A stretch of DNA of 40,999 nt from a bacterium (lineage in GTDB: Bacteria; Armatimonadota; Zipacnadia; Zipacnadales; Zipacnadaceae). The number at the start of each line of letters is the position of its first letter. Position 1 is the first letter of the stretch. Made by a program: the position numbers and the translations under genes. Location: assembly GCA_030603495.1 (NCBI GenBank), contig JAUVXR010000024.1, positions 1 to 40,999 of the forward strand. Direction: 5' to 3'. Of this stretch, positions 8,335-17,046 are shown in pieces. The notes beneath the pieces are model-generated. The model did no database searches and was not told where the DNA came from. It saw only the letters and a program-made list of their open reading frames with translations.

Positions 8335-9501
8335 ATGGCTTCACCCGATAGCATAGCTCGCCGCGAGTTTCTGGCCAAGTGTATACAGGCCGGGTGCGGG
8401 GCACTGCTGGGTTGTGGGCTAGGGGTGGCTGGCGGGCTTCTTTCCGCTGCTGCTCCGGCTGAGGCTGCAATCGGCAACGTCGCGCGACATCCCGCCCGGT
8501 TCTGGGAGAGCCTCTCGGGAGACACGGTCGCCTGCCTGCTCTGCCCGCGCCACTGTGTGCTGGCGCCCAATGAGCACAGCAACTGCAAGGCGCGGATGAA
8601 CTACAGCGGCAAGATGATCTCCCTGGTTTACGGCAAGCCGACGGTCGTCCGCGGCGATCCCGTCGAGAAGGCACCCTTCTTCCACTTTCTGCCCGGCACC
8701 CAAACCCTGGCCGTGGCTACAGCGGGCTGCAATCAGCACTGCAAGTTCTGCCAGAACTGGGAGTTCAGCCAGGCCTTTCCCGAGAAGACCGACAATAAGG
8801 ACCTCTCCCCGCAGAGCATGGTAAGCCAGGTTCAAACCAACGGGGTCCCCATTATCATCTTTACGCTCAACGATCCGGTCCAGTGCATTGAATACGCGCT
8901 GGACACTGCGCAGATCGCCCGTGCTCGGGGGATAAAGATGCTGTGCCACACCGGCGGCTATATCTGCACCCAGCCGCTCGCCGAGTTGTGCCAGGCGATG
9001 GACGCTATCGCAGTTGATCTCAAGGGCTTCACTGACGAATTCTACCAGAGCGTCACCGGCGCCAGCCTCCAGCCAGTGCTCGATACCATCAAGCAAGTCC
9101 ACGCCAGCGGGACGTGGCTGGAGCTGACCCACCTGGTAATTCCCGGGTACAACGATAATATAGGCATCTTCCGGAGTATGTGCCAGTGGATTCTCGATAA
9201 CCTGGGACCAGATGTCCCCCTGTTCGTCTCGCGCTTCTTCCCCCAGTATCAACTGCGCCAGGTGCAGGCTACCTCGCCGGACACCTTGCGGAACATGCGC
9301 AAGCAGGCCTACGAACTAGGCCTGCGCTACGTCTACCTGGGGAATATGCCCGGCGACCCAGCCGAGTCTACCTACTGCCCGGCCTGCGGGATGAAGGTCA
9401 TCAAGCGTCATGGCCCACAGGCCACCAACACCGGACTCGACCCGCACACCGGCAAGTGCGTCAAGTGTGGCTACGTAATCCCGGGCATCTGGCGAGCGTA
9501 A
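8335..9501 (+). CDS. amrS: AmrS-type radical SAM protein with twin-arginine signal
   Basis: A 388-residue protein of the radical SAM family named after the AmmeMemoRadiSam gene set. The radical SAM cluster motif is GCNQHCKFC (Cys132, 136, 139). An N-terminal cysteine group CLLCPRHC...NC (67, 70, 74, 84) is typical of this family, and a C-terminal zinc-ribbon-like pair CPAC...CVKC closes the protein. The reaction of the family is not well defined. Residues 1-45 form a twin-arginine export signal: ARREFLAK, then a hydrophobic stretch and AEAA, implying export of a folded protein with its cluster. Neither partner (AMMECR1 or MEMO1 homologue) is in the window. CAGTATACAGTATAC precedes the gene at about 8300-8314. 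It ends 16 bases from the converging membrane gene. Confidence 0.88.
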   Translation: MASPDSIARREFLAKCIQAGCGALLGCGLGVAGGLLSAAAPAEAAIGNVARHPARFWESLSGDTVACLLCPRHCVLAPNEHSNCKARMNYSGKMISLVYGKPTVVRGDPVEKAPFFHFLPGTQTLAVATAGCNQHCKFCQNWEFSQAFPEKTDNKDLSPQSMVSQVQTNGVPIIIFTLNDPVQCIEYALDTAQIARARGIKMLCHTGGYICTQPLAELCQAMDAIAVDLKGFTDEFYQSVTGASLQPVLDTIKQVHASGTWLELTHLVIPGYNDNIGIFRSMCQWILDNLGPDVPLFVSRFFPQYQLRQVQATSPDTLRNMRKQAYELGLRYVYLGNMPGDPAESTYCPACGMKVIKRHGPQATNTGLDPHTGKCVKCGYVIPGIWRA

Positions 9502-9517
9502 CCTCTGGTCTACCAGC

Positions 9518-12019
9518 CTAGCCCTTGGACGTGCCCAGAACTATCAGCGCGGCAACGGCTGCCGGCATTGCCATCAGCCAGCACGTCCCCGCTGTCCCCA
9601 GGATCGGTACCAGCAGCGTCCCGGCCACCAGTGCACCGCCCGCTGCGCCGATGAGGTCAACCGCATATAGAATCGAGGCAGAGCGAGCCCGGTCATCCCG
9701 GCCGGCGGCCCACAGATGGCTGGCTACCGGGAACTGGGCGCCGATCCACAGCCCAAAGAGAGCGGCCAGTATGGGGAAAGCTACGTTGGCGACGAGGGCC
9801 TCGGCCCACGGCGAATCGGCACTGGTCCACAGCGCTGTCAGCAGATAGGGCATCACCGCTAAGAGCGCCGCGCCACTGGCCAGAATGCCGGCCAGGCGGT
9901 GGGCCACTGCTGCGGCGCTCAAGCTTGGAGGCATGGGTAGGACAGGCGTCTCGCCTGTCGGGATTGGGGACAGGCGGGACGCCTGTCCTACTGCGGGCAT
10001 GGCCTGCCGCAGCCAGCGTCCTAGCAGCCAACTTCCTGTCGCCAGACCGACCATAAAGCTGCCCATGATCAAGCCGATCTGCTGGAAGACGTACCCGTAG
10101 TACGACTGGAAGTTAAGCAGCAGGACCATCTCCCCGGCCATTCCGCACAGGCCTGCAACCGCCACGGCTGTGGGAATGACCGTACGCTGGCCCAGTCCGG
10201 TCAACGATATGACTGCCCAGAGCAAGAGTAGCCCGGCAACTGCTGCGAACCACTGCCAGGCCGGCCGCTGGGCCAGCGTACTTAGCCTCTCGCCCCAGCC
10301 GGGATGGCGGTGCTCCAGCCACCAGGCCTGATGGTAGAAATATGCCAGCGGGCGCTGATCGGTGTTGATGGACACATGCTCGGCCGCCTCAATCTGCTCG
10401 CGGACATAATCGGTGAAGATCGGTCGCAGCATATCCGGCAGCCAGGCATAAAGCATATCCGACTCCAGCCCACGCCAGCGTGCTCTGGCGAGCAGTTCTT
10501 CCGCGTCGTTGCTCATATAGTCGCCAACGGATCCGGCCACAACCGTCATCTCCTCACCGGGCAGGTAGACCAGTGAGTCGAACACCTCCTGGGCGCTGGT
10601 CAGCACCGTGGCGTTCAGACTGCGCAGAGGCCCGAGAAGGTAGACTTGCGACGAGGGTATCTGCCACGCGACGATGCCCCCGGGGGCCAGCAGCCGGGCG
10701 AGCTGCTTGAACCACTGCCGGGTGTAGAAGCGGTTAAGCTGGGCGCTGGCCGGCGGCGCCATGAGCTGCAAGATCACATCGTATTTCGGAGCGGTGTCGA
10801 GCTGGGCCTGGTGCTTGACGAACAGGCGCACATCGCCGGCAATGGCCTGTACCCTCGGGTCATTCAGGGCGGCGCGGTCAGCGGGCGCTAGCCACGGCGC
10901 TACGAATGAGAAGACCGCCGGGTCTAACTCAAGGCAGGCAATTGACTCGGGTCTATGGCGCAGTGCCGCGGCCAGTCCGCCAGTCGCCCCGCCGCCAACC
11001 ATAAGTATCCGTCTCGGCGCGGGATGCTGAAGGAGAGCGAAGTCAATGTCCACTGTAAGAAACTCGGGGGCAGGCGAGCTGGCCGTGGGTAGACCACTAT
11101 TGTAGACATAGACGCCGTTTTCGCCGAACCGGGTCACAGCCAGGTCGCCATAGACTGTGCGAATGCTGGCCAGCAGTTCGTGGTGATACCAGCGCAGACG
11201 GCGCGAGACCTCCTCCCCCCGAGGGCCAGCGAAAAGGAGTACGAGCATGAGCACGCTTCCCAATATCCAGATAACAGACCGCAGACGTGCGCCAGCGAAC
11301 AAAGACAACAGTAACAAGCCCACGAGGATATTGGCAATGCCGACAGCAGTGGCCATAGCGAAGGGGGGTACGACCTGGAGCGCCAGCCAGGCCAGGGCGG
11401 TGCCCCCCAGCAGGTGCCCGACGGCATCAAGGGCATAGGCGCGGCCCACCGTGTCTGGATCAGCGGGCCGTAGATGCGCATAGGCCCGTAGGATGGCGGC
11501 GAACTGTGCACCACACACGATGGCAGGCAACATCGTGGCAGCGAAGCTCAGGATAAGGATCTGGGGCAAGTTGAGCATCTGCCCAGGCTCCAGCGTCACA
11601 AGCTGGGCCAGCCAACCCTGCGACTGGCTTACCCTGACGGCCAGGTCCGGGACCTTCGTTGTCAGCAGCCAGCCAAAACTGCGCGCCACCAGCAGTGCGG
11701 CCACCAGTGCCGGGCCCGGCGCAAAGGTGAGAATGGCTACCGTCCGTACTGTACTAGCTAGCTCGCTGCTTCCCCTGCTGCGACTGGCACTCAGTGCTCC
11801 CAGCGCGCCCCACAGCAGCCACGCCGCCAGCATTATGCCCATACTGACCTCGTTGCCCTGGCAGGAGACGACCAGCTCGCGAAAGATCAGCACCTGGGCG
11901 ACACCCGCCGCCAGCCCGGCAGTTACGAAGGCCGCGGGAATCAGAACGCCCAGTTTCCGACGAAGCTCAGCACTTATGGCAGCACCTGCGCTCCAACCGA
12001 AGATGTGGCTCGGTCCCAT
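9518..12019 (-). CDS. Membrane-embedded spermidine-synthase-like protein
   Basis: An 833-residue protein of the kind annotated as fused MFS/spermidine synthase. Hydrophobic segments fill residues about 25-265. A cytosolic Rossmann methyltransferase-like domain follows (about 275-560), with SAM-type loop ILMVGGGATGG (338-348), acidic CLELDP (362-367) and the family signature LNRFYT (428-433). A second membrane block spans about 588-830. The aspartates that polyamine synthases use after 'YDVI' are missing (YDVILQLMAPP), so a true aminopropyl-transfer reaction is unlikely and its substrate is unknown. Residues 677-695 are encoded by a dispersed palindromic repeat. It follows the CysC-like gene by 99 bases on the same strand. 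No strong ribosome site precedes the chosen ATG, so the start is less certain. Confidence 0.82.
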   Translation of the reverse strand: MGPSHIFGWSAGAAISAELRRKLGVLIPAAFVTAGLAAGVAQVLIFRELVVSCQGNEVSMGIMLAAWLLWGALGALSASRSRGSSELASTVRTVAILTFAPGPALVAALLVARSFGWLLTTKVPDLAVRVSQSQGWLAQLVTLEPGQMLNLPQILILSFAATMLPAIVCGAQFAAILRAYAHLRPADPDTVGRAYALDAVGHLLGGTALAWLALQVVPPFAMATAVGIANILVGLLLLSLFAGARLRSVIWILGSVLMLVLLFAGPRGEEVSRRLRWYHHELLASIRTVYGDLAVTRFGENGVYVYNSGLPTASSPAPEFLTVDIDFALLQHPAPRRILMVGGGATGGLAAALRHRPESIACLELDPAVFSFVAPWLAPADRAALNDPRVQAIAGDVRLFVKHQAQLDTAPKYDVILQLMAPPASAQLNRFYTRQWFKQLARLLAPGGIVAWQIPSSQVYLLGPLRSLNATVLTSAQEVFDSLVYLPGEEMTVVAGSVGDYMSNDAEELLARARWRGLESDMLYAWLPDMLRPIFTDYVREQIEAAEHVSINTDQRPLAYFYHQAWWLEHRHPGWGERLSTLAQRPAWQWFAAVAGLLLLWAVISLTGLGQRTVIPTAVAVAGLCGMAGEMVLLLNFQSYYGYVFQQIGLIMGSFMVGLATGSWLLGRWLRQAMPAVGQASRLSPIPTGETPVLPMPPSLSAAAVAHRLAGILASGAALLAVMPYLLTALWTSADSPWAEALVANVAFPILAALFGLWIGAQFPVASHLWAAGRDDRARSASILYAVDLIGAAGGALVAGTLLVPILGTAGTCWLMAMPAAVAALIVLGTSKG
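9937..9991. repeat. Dispersed palindromic repeat inside a coding region
   Basis: Two 23-base arms (9937-9959 and 9969-9991) pair at 22 of 23 positions around a 9-base loop. Each arm also holds the shorter palindrome GACAGGCG...CGCCTGTC. It has no stop in the frame of the host gene and encodes VGQASRLS...GETPVLP between two membrane blocks. The left arm is identical over 23 bases to the left arm of the copy at 16969-17021. Confidence 0.9.
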
Positions 12020-12118
12020 TGATGGCGGCGGATAGGCTTAGGTTCGTGGATTGTGGCCTGTGCCCTGCACGGGCGGAGATTATCAGGGCGTAATCAGCCG
12101 GGGGGAACAGCGAACACA

Positions 12119-12649
12119 TCAGGGCAGGTAACCCAGGGCCCGCAGTGTGCAGAGAATCTTGCCCGTGCAGGTGGCGACGTCTTCTTGATCGCTGCGGCAG
12201 GTCACCTCGGGTGCGGTCGGCGGCTCGTAGGGTAGATGTAGGCCGGCAATATCGTCTACCTCACCGTGCGCTGCCCGGGCGTAGAGACCTTGGGGGTCGC
12301 GCTGCTGGCAGACCTCGAGGGGACAGTCCATGAAGACTTCGACGAACTCCTCGCACCACTGGCGGGCACGGTCGCGATGCTTCTGAAGCGGCGAGACCGC
12401 CGCGACCAGTACGTTAATGCCGTGCCGGGACAATAGTCGCGCCATCCACGCCAGCCGGCGGGTATTCTCATCGCGGGCTTCGGGGGTAAAGCCCAGATTG
12501 GGGCTAAGATTGGCGCGCACCTCGGGGGAGTCCAGGTTCTCCACCGCCAGCCCGCGCTCGTGCAATTCCTGAGCTACTGCGGCCGCCAACGTAGACTTGC
12601 CCGCGGCGGGAACTCCGGTAAACCAGATGACGATGCCCCGCTCACACAT
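12119..12649 (-). CDS. Adenylylsulfate-kinase-like protein (CysC family)
   Basis: 176 residues, close to a full-length bacterial APS kinase. Seen: P-loop GVPAAGKST (12-20), LGFTPEARDENTRR (52-65), SPLQKHRDRAR (86-96), FVEVFMDCPLEVCQQRDPQGLY (102-123) and LPYEPP. These follow the CysC order, an enzyme that phosphorylates adenylylsulfate at the 3' position to make PAPS. The substrate loop, normally LDGDNVR, reads LDSPEVR (39-45), losing Gly, the second Asp and Asn. No ATP sulfurylase or PAPS-using gene is nearby. It may therefore be an APS kinase of low or changed specificity. GGAGAA eight bases before the ATG supports the start, and it lies 18 bases after argD in the same operon. Confidence 0.82.
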   Translation of the reverse strand: MCERGIVIWFTGVPAAGKSTLAAAVAQELHERGLAVENLDSPEVRANLSPNLGFTPEARDENTRRLAWMARLLSRHGINVLVAAVSPLQKHRDRARQWCEEFVEVFMDCPLEVCQQRDPQGLYARAAHGEVDDIAGLHLPYEPPTAPEVTCRSDQEDVATCTGKILCTLRALGYLP

Positions 12650-12667
12650 TTATGGCTTCTCCAGTGC

Positions 12668-13873
12668 TCAGGACCGACTGGCCTCGCGAACTGCCTGGCC
12701 AAGTACAGCGACAGCCTGTCGGCAGTCTGCTTCGCTGACCATGAGTGGTGGGGCCAGGCGCACCTTGTCCTCGCCCATGGCGCTGACCACCAGCCCCGCC
12801 TCCAGGCAGCGCCGCTCGACATCCTTGGCGGATGCCTGCCCGGTCAACTGCACCGCTCGCAACAGGCCTCGACCGCGGAGGTAGTCATAACCCACGCAGC
12901 TGCTGAGTTCGGCGGTGAGCAACTCTTCAAGCAGGCGCCCCTTATCGGCGGCGTTCTGCACCAGGCCTTCTTCCTCGATCACATCTATGGTCGCGAGTGC
13001 TGCGGTGCAGGCCAGGTGGTTGCCACCGAACGTTGAGGCGTGATCGCCCGGCGCGAAAGCGGTGGCCACCTCTTCGGTGGCCAGGCACGCACCGATGGGG
13101 AAGCCTGAGCCTAGTGACTTGGCCAGGGTCATAATATCGGGTGTTATGCCGGCGTGCTCGTAGCCGAACCAGTGACCGGTCCGGCCCATGCCGGTCTGGA
13201 CCTCGTCGAGTATCAGCAGGAGGCCGCGCTCGTCACAAAGCTGGCGCACTGCAGGCAGGTATTCGTCAGCGGGCACGTTCATGCCCCCTTCGGCCTGGAT
13301 AGGTTCGAGCATTACGGCACAGGTCTCGTCGCTGATAGTCGCCTCCAGCGCACCGATGTCGTTGAACAGCACGTAACGGAAGCCAGGGGACAGCGGCTGG
13401 AACCCTTTCTGGTACTTCTCCTGGCCGGTAGCGGCGACGGTAGCAAGCGTGCGGCCGTGGAAGGATTGGTGGGCGGTAATAATCTCGAAACATGCGCCCT
13501 CGCGGTTCAGCCCGGCCCACTTGCGCGTGAGTTTGATAGCAGTCTCGTTGGCCTCCGCGCCGCTGTTGCAGAAGAAGCAGCGGTCGGCGAAGGACAGCTC
13601 CGCCAGCCGCTGGGCCAGCAGAGCTTGTGGCGGGATGTGATAGAGGTTGGAGGTGTGCATCAGGCTGTGCGCCTGCTTGCAGATCGCTTCGACGATCCCG
13701 GGGTGGCAGTGGCCGGTGCCGGCGACCGCGATCCCCCCGACAAAGTCCAGGTACTCCTTGCCGTCAGCGTCCCACAGTCGGCACGCTTCGCCCCGCACAA
13801 AGGCCACGGGTAGCTGGCTGTAGGTGGGCATTAGGTATTGCTGGGTGATTTCGATGACTTGTTGGTTATTCAT
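12668..13873 (-). CDS. argD: Acetylornithine aminotransferase (class III, PLP)
   Basis: 401 residues, the normal length. ArgD moves an amino group from glutamate to N-acetylglutamate semialdehyde in arginine synthesis; many homologues also act in the lysine (succinyl- or acetyl-amino) pathway, which sequence alone does not settle. Seen: CNSGAEANETAIKLTRK (102-118), FHGRT (138-142), LDEVQTGMGRTG (222-233) with cofactor Asp223, and PLP lysine Lys252 in LAKSLGSGFPIGA. The ATG overlaps the DUF4340 stop codon in ATGA, so the two are translationally coupled. No other arginine genes are in the window, and its place in a gliding-type ABC operon is unexpected. Confidence 0.93.
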   Translation of the reverse strand: MNNQQVIEITQQYLMPTYSQLPVAFVRGEACRLWDADGKEYLDFVGGIAVAGTGHCHPGIVEAICKQAHSLMHTSNLYHIPPQALLAQRLAELSFADRCFFCNSGAEANETAIKLTRKWAGLNREGACFEIITAHQSFHGRTLATVAATGQEKYQKGFQPLSPGFRYVLFNDIGALEATISDETCAVMLEPIQAEGGMNVPADEYLPAVRQLCDERGLLLILDEVQTGMGRTGHWFGYEHAGITPDIMTLAKSLGSGFPIGACLATEEVATAFAPGDHASTFGGNHLACTAALATIDVIEEEGLVQNAADKGRLLEELLTAELSSCVGYDYLRGRGLLRAVQLTGQASAKDVERRCLEAGLVVSAMGEDKVRLAPPLMVSEADCRQAVAVLGQAVREASRS

Positions 13874-15285
13874 CGCCTGACCTCGGGGGGATACTCCCCC
13901 GGGTAATCGTCGCTGGATTCAGTTAGTTCCTCGAGGCTAGCCGGCAGGCCCTTTACAATTATATCACCCACCTGGTAGACTTGCGTGCTCTGGGAGGTCC
14001 GGCAATAGCGTGCGCCCGGGTCGGCTGGTTTGCCAAAGGTAACCTTGACCGGTTGGCTTTGTCCGCGGATGGTCAGAGTGATGACCGCTTCGGGCACGGT
14101 GAGACCGTACTTCTGGAGATCCTGCGGCTCTTCTTCCTCGAAGGCGGTGGCACTAAGGTCATCCAAGCTCCATAGTATACTATCAATCTCGCCGCGGTCC
14201 GCTTCGACGCCGGCGGGGGCCTGGAGCATCCACTGACCATCTTTGTTCTTGTGTGCCTCGAAATTAGCGGCGCTTTTCGACTGGACCTTTACCGCGGTTA
14301 CGTCGTTGTTGGCAAAGCTCAGAATGGTCTTGTCGCGCAGGTCCATAACGTCCTTGTTGAGGTCGTCGGCCAAGTCGGCGTAGACCAGCAGTAGCTGGGG
14401 GTGCTCGTCAGCCTCAACGTACACCACCCGCCGGGTCTCGGTGCCCTCGCCGGATTCGGTGGCCACTTCCTTCTCGATCTCCTTGCCGACGCGCAGCGTA
14501 ATCTCTTGGCCGTCTTTGGTAGTAAGGGTCGCCACTGCCTGGGGCTTGTCCAGCCCGACAGTGCTCGGATCGGCGGGCTTCTCGGCGAATTCCGCCGCCT
14601 TCGCCCTGGTTACCGCGTCGAGGATGCCCTGCACCGCAAAGCGGTCCGCCGGGGTGTCAAGCGGCTGGCGCAGATACCAGACGTCCTCGTCGCCGACCGT
14701 CACCCGCTCTGCAACAATAGTCTGGCCAGGCCGCTCGATCTTCACCCGGCGGACGTCAGCCTGGTCCACACGCACAGCCTGCTTGTCACGAATCTCGTCG
14801 GCGCTCTTGTCCATTGCGCTCTGGAACGAGGAGCTAACCAGATACAGTTCGGGCCGGCCGGTTATCGTGGCGAAGTGCTCCGAGCCAACGCCGGTCTTGG
14901 CACCCAGCTTCACGGTCGTAGCCTGGCCTGTATTGGTGTGGAAGGTAACAGTGAGCGCTGGCTCTTGTAGTCCGTAGTCGGCGCGGGTGACGTCGGCACC
15001 TTCGCGCTTGTTTGGCTTGAGGCGCACCAGGGCGTCAAGCAGTGCCTGGGCTTTATCGGGGTCCACCAGGCCAGTGATCGGTGCAGTCAGGTGCCAGCGC
15101 TCGCCGCGACGTTCCAGCACGATCTTGTCGTCGTCCCCGGTGATTTCGAGCTTGCTTATCTGCTCGGGGCCTAGCCGGAAGATCTCGCCTTCTTCCGGCA
15201 CGCGACCGCGCTCCTGTGTAAACACCCAGGCCAGTAAAGCCAAAAAGACCAAGAGCGCGGCCAGGGTGAACCGGTAGCGCTTCAT
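13870..15285 (-). CDS. DUF4340 protein, partner of the Gld-type ABC system
   Basis: 471 residues. A single N-terminal membrane helix (about 5-22) is followed by a repeated beta-rich periplasmic region: 'LERRGERWHLTAPITGLVDPDKAQALLDAL' and later 'DGQWMLQAPAGVEADRGEIDSILWSL' are the paired repeats of the DUF4340 family. Family members nearly always follow a GldG-like gene in an ABC operon, as here (5-base gap). The biochemical role is unknown; an anchor or accessory part of the exporter is the usual guess. Its stop overlaps the argD start by four bases. Confidence 0.88.
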   Translation of the reverse strand: MKRYRFTLAALLVFLALLAWVFTQERGRVPEEGEIFRLGPEQISKLEITGDDDKIVLERRGERWHLTAPITGLVDPDKAQALLDALVRLKPNKREGADVTRADYGLQEPALTVTFHTNTGQATTVKLGAKTGVGSEHFATITGRPELYLVSSSFQSAMDKSADEIRDKQAVRVDQADVRRVKIERPGQTIVAERVTVGDEDVWYLRQPLDTPADRFAVQGILDAVTRAKAAEFAEKPADPSTVGLDKPQAVATLTTKDGQEITLRVGKEIEKEVATESGEGTETRRVVYVEADEHPQLLLVYADLADDLNKDVMDLRDKTILSFANNDVTAVKVQSKSAANFEAHKNKDGQWMLQAPAGVEADRGEIDSILWSLDDLSATAFEEEEPQDLQKYGLTVPEAVITLTIRGQSQPVKVTFGKPADPGARYCRTSQSTQVYQVGDIIVKGLPASLEELTESSDDYPGEYPPEVRR

Positions 15286-15290
15286 CTATC

Positions 15291-16931
15291 TCATCCTCTC
15301 CTGCGACGCCACCAGACCGTTACCCCCGTCAGCATGACCAGGACGGGCAGGCCGAAGACGGCGACGATAGCGGCGTTGCGTTGCCGGTCGGAAAAGGTGA
15401 TGTAGTTGGGCGTAGTGTCTTTGGGCGGAATGGAGATCAGTTTCTCATTCTCAACGAGCCAGGCGATGCTCTTCAGGGCGAAGTAGACGCCAATATCCAC
15501 TCCCTGACGCACCAGGTCGTCCGACATCATAATCGAGGTGCCCACCACAACCATCCGCACACCGTCCTCACGGGGCGGCGGCGCCATCCCTGGCATCATG
15601 GGGGGAGGGGGAGTGGTCTGGTCAACCAACGCCGCCATGACCAACGGCCCGCTTCGCTCATCGGTGTCTCTTTGGGCTTGCTCATTGATGGATATCTCGA
15701 GCCATGCCGACGAGGACGACTCCAGGAGCGCGGTTGCACTGGGGGTGGGAGAAGGAGCGCCGGGGTACTCTGACTCCTGCCCAGGGCTTCCCAGCTCAAA
15801 AGCGCGCGTCACCGGCAGGATCACCGCGCCCAAATTGCGGGTGATTTCATGGGAGGGCGGCGCATTGACCATCGGCACGTTGCTCTGACCCCACAGGCTG
15901 AGCTGCGGGTCCAGGACTATCCCGTCGAGAGGGATGATGCCGTAGTCGATCAGGATCTCCTCCAGGTTGGGAGCGGGTGGCGGATCAATCGCCGCAATTA
16001 ACTTGCCACCGAAGGTCAAGTATGCACTGATAGCGTTTACTTCTTTCTCGTCGAGCGGCCGCTTGGCCCCGATGATGCCCAGCACGGCACAATCTTGGGG
16101 CACCTGCGGCTGTTCCATCGCCATCAGCGATAGCGTTTCGACCTCGTACTGCTGATTCTCCAGATTGGCCTTGAGAGTCGCCACCGATTGCTGGCTGCCC
16201 GTCAGGGGTAGCTCGCCGTGCCCGGTCAGAAAGTAGACCTTGGTCTTCTCGCCGCTGGTGACCGCTAGAATCGCCGAGGTCAGCTGCTCTTCGCTCGCAC
16301 CGGTGACCCTCTCAGTCTTGCCACTCGATTCGACCATCACTGTCCCGTCAAACTGAACGTCGTGTTCCTTGGCCTTGCTGAAGTCGGTTTTCGGATCGTA
16401 CCGTTCGACCTTTATCTTCGGCGAAAGCATCTCGTACTCGCGCAGGCGATCGTCGATTTCCCCCCAATTGTGATAGTCCAGGGAGACAAAGGCGATTAGC
16501 TTGACCTCCTGCTCGAGCGCCTGGGCCACTGCCCGGGTCTGTTCGGACAGTGAGTATTGCTTTGACTGGGTCAAGTCTTTGCGCACGTGGTGGCGGGCGC
16601 CGACGTAGTTGACCAGCACGACGATGCCCAGAATCAGCGCAGTAAAGAGCACAGAGTTGAGAATGAGCTTGGCCTGGCGACTCTTAGCTGCCGCCGCCAC
16701 CGTGGCAATATTGATGATCAGCCAGAAGATGACCAAAGCCGCACCGCCCATGACCAAGACTAGCGGTGCAACGGAGAAACTCTTGATGACCGCAGCCCAT
16801 AGCAGGCCGACGACGATAGCCGCCAGCCCCGCCCATCCCGCGACAATACTGGCCAGTTGCAGCGGGCCGCGCTCCGGGCCGCCGGAAGTTGAATTAGTAT
16901 GCTGAGGCTTGCTTGTCTTGTCTTCGGACAT
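15291..16931 (-). CDS. GldG-like ABC transporter auxiliary protein
   Basis: About 546 residues. The N-terminus has three membrane helices, followed by a periplasmic part with KVYFLTGHGELPL and KLIAAIDPPPAP, characteristic of the GldG/DUF7088 'ABC-type uncharacterised transport system' family, and a C-terminal helix ending WWRRRRG. With the ATPase and permease it forms a Gld-type exporter; in Bacteroidetes the relatives support gliding, but in other phyla the substrate is unknown. I chose ATG at 16931 rather than GTG at 16937 because AGGTGA lies six bases before the ATG. A Pro-rich insert (PTPSATALLE, and PPPPMMPGMAPPP) is present. Confidence 0.88.
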   Translation of the reverse strand: MSEDKTSKPQHTNSTSGGPERGPLQLASIVAGWAGLAAIVVGLLWAAVIKSFSVAPLVLVMGGAALVIFWLIINIATVAAAAKSRQAKLILNSVLFTALILGIVVLVNYVGARHHVRKDLTQSKQYSLSEQTRAVAQALEQEVKLIAFVSLDYHNWGEIDDRLREYEMLSPKIKVERYDPKTDFSKAKEHDVQFDGTVMVESSGKTERVTGASEEQLTSAILAVTSGEKTKVYFLTGHGELPLTGSQQSVATLKANLENQQYEVETLSLMAMEQPQVPQDCAVLGIIGAKRPLDEKEVNAISAYLTFGGKLIAAIDPPPAPNLEEILIDYGIIPLDGIVLDPQLSLWGQSNVPMVNAPPSHEITRNLGAVILPVTRAFELGSPGQESEYPGAPSPTPSATALLESSSSAWLEISINEQAQRDTDERSGPLVMAALVDQTTPPPPMMPGMAPPPREDGVRMVVVGTSIMMSDDLVRQGVDIGVYFALKSIAWLVENEKLISIPPKDTTPNYITFSDRQRNAAIVAVFGLPVLVMLTGVTVWWRRRRG

Positions 16932-16968
16932 TAGCACTCACCTGGTTGCTTATTCTATCTACAAGCCG

Positions 16969-17021
16969 GTAGGACAGGCGTCTCGCCTGTCCGCTGGCGA
17001 CGGGCGAGACGCCCGTCGTAC
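16969..17021. repeat. Dispersed palindromic repeat in the ABC operon
   Basis: Second copy of the element at 9937-9991. The left arm (16969-16991) is identical to that copy; the right arm (16999-17021) has diverged but still pairs at about 20 of 23 positions. It lies in the only sizeable gap of the operon, between the permease and GldG-like genes. In the mRNA it would fold into a long hairpin that could affect stability or the ratio of upstream to downstream products. Confidence 0.88.
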
Positions 17022-17046
17022 GGAAAGGCAGAATCAGCCTTCACGC

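Noticed and set aside
8419-9252. Long minus-strand frame opposite the radical SAM gene
   Set aside because: Shadow of the amrS coding sequence, which carries the cluster cysteines.
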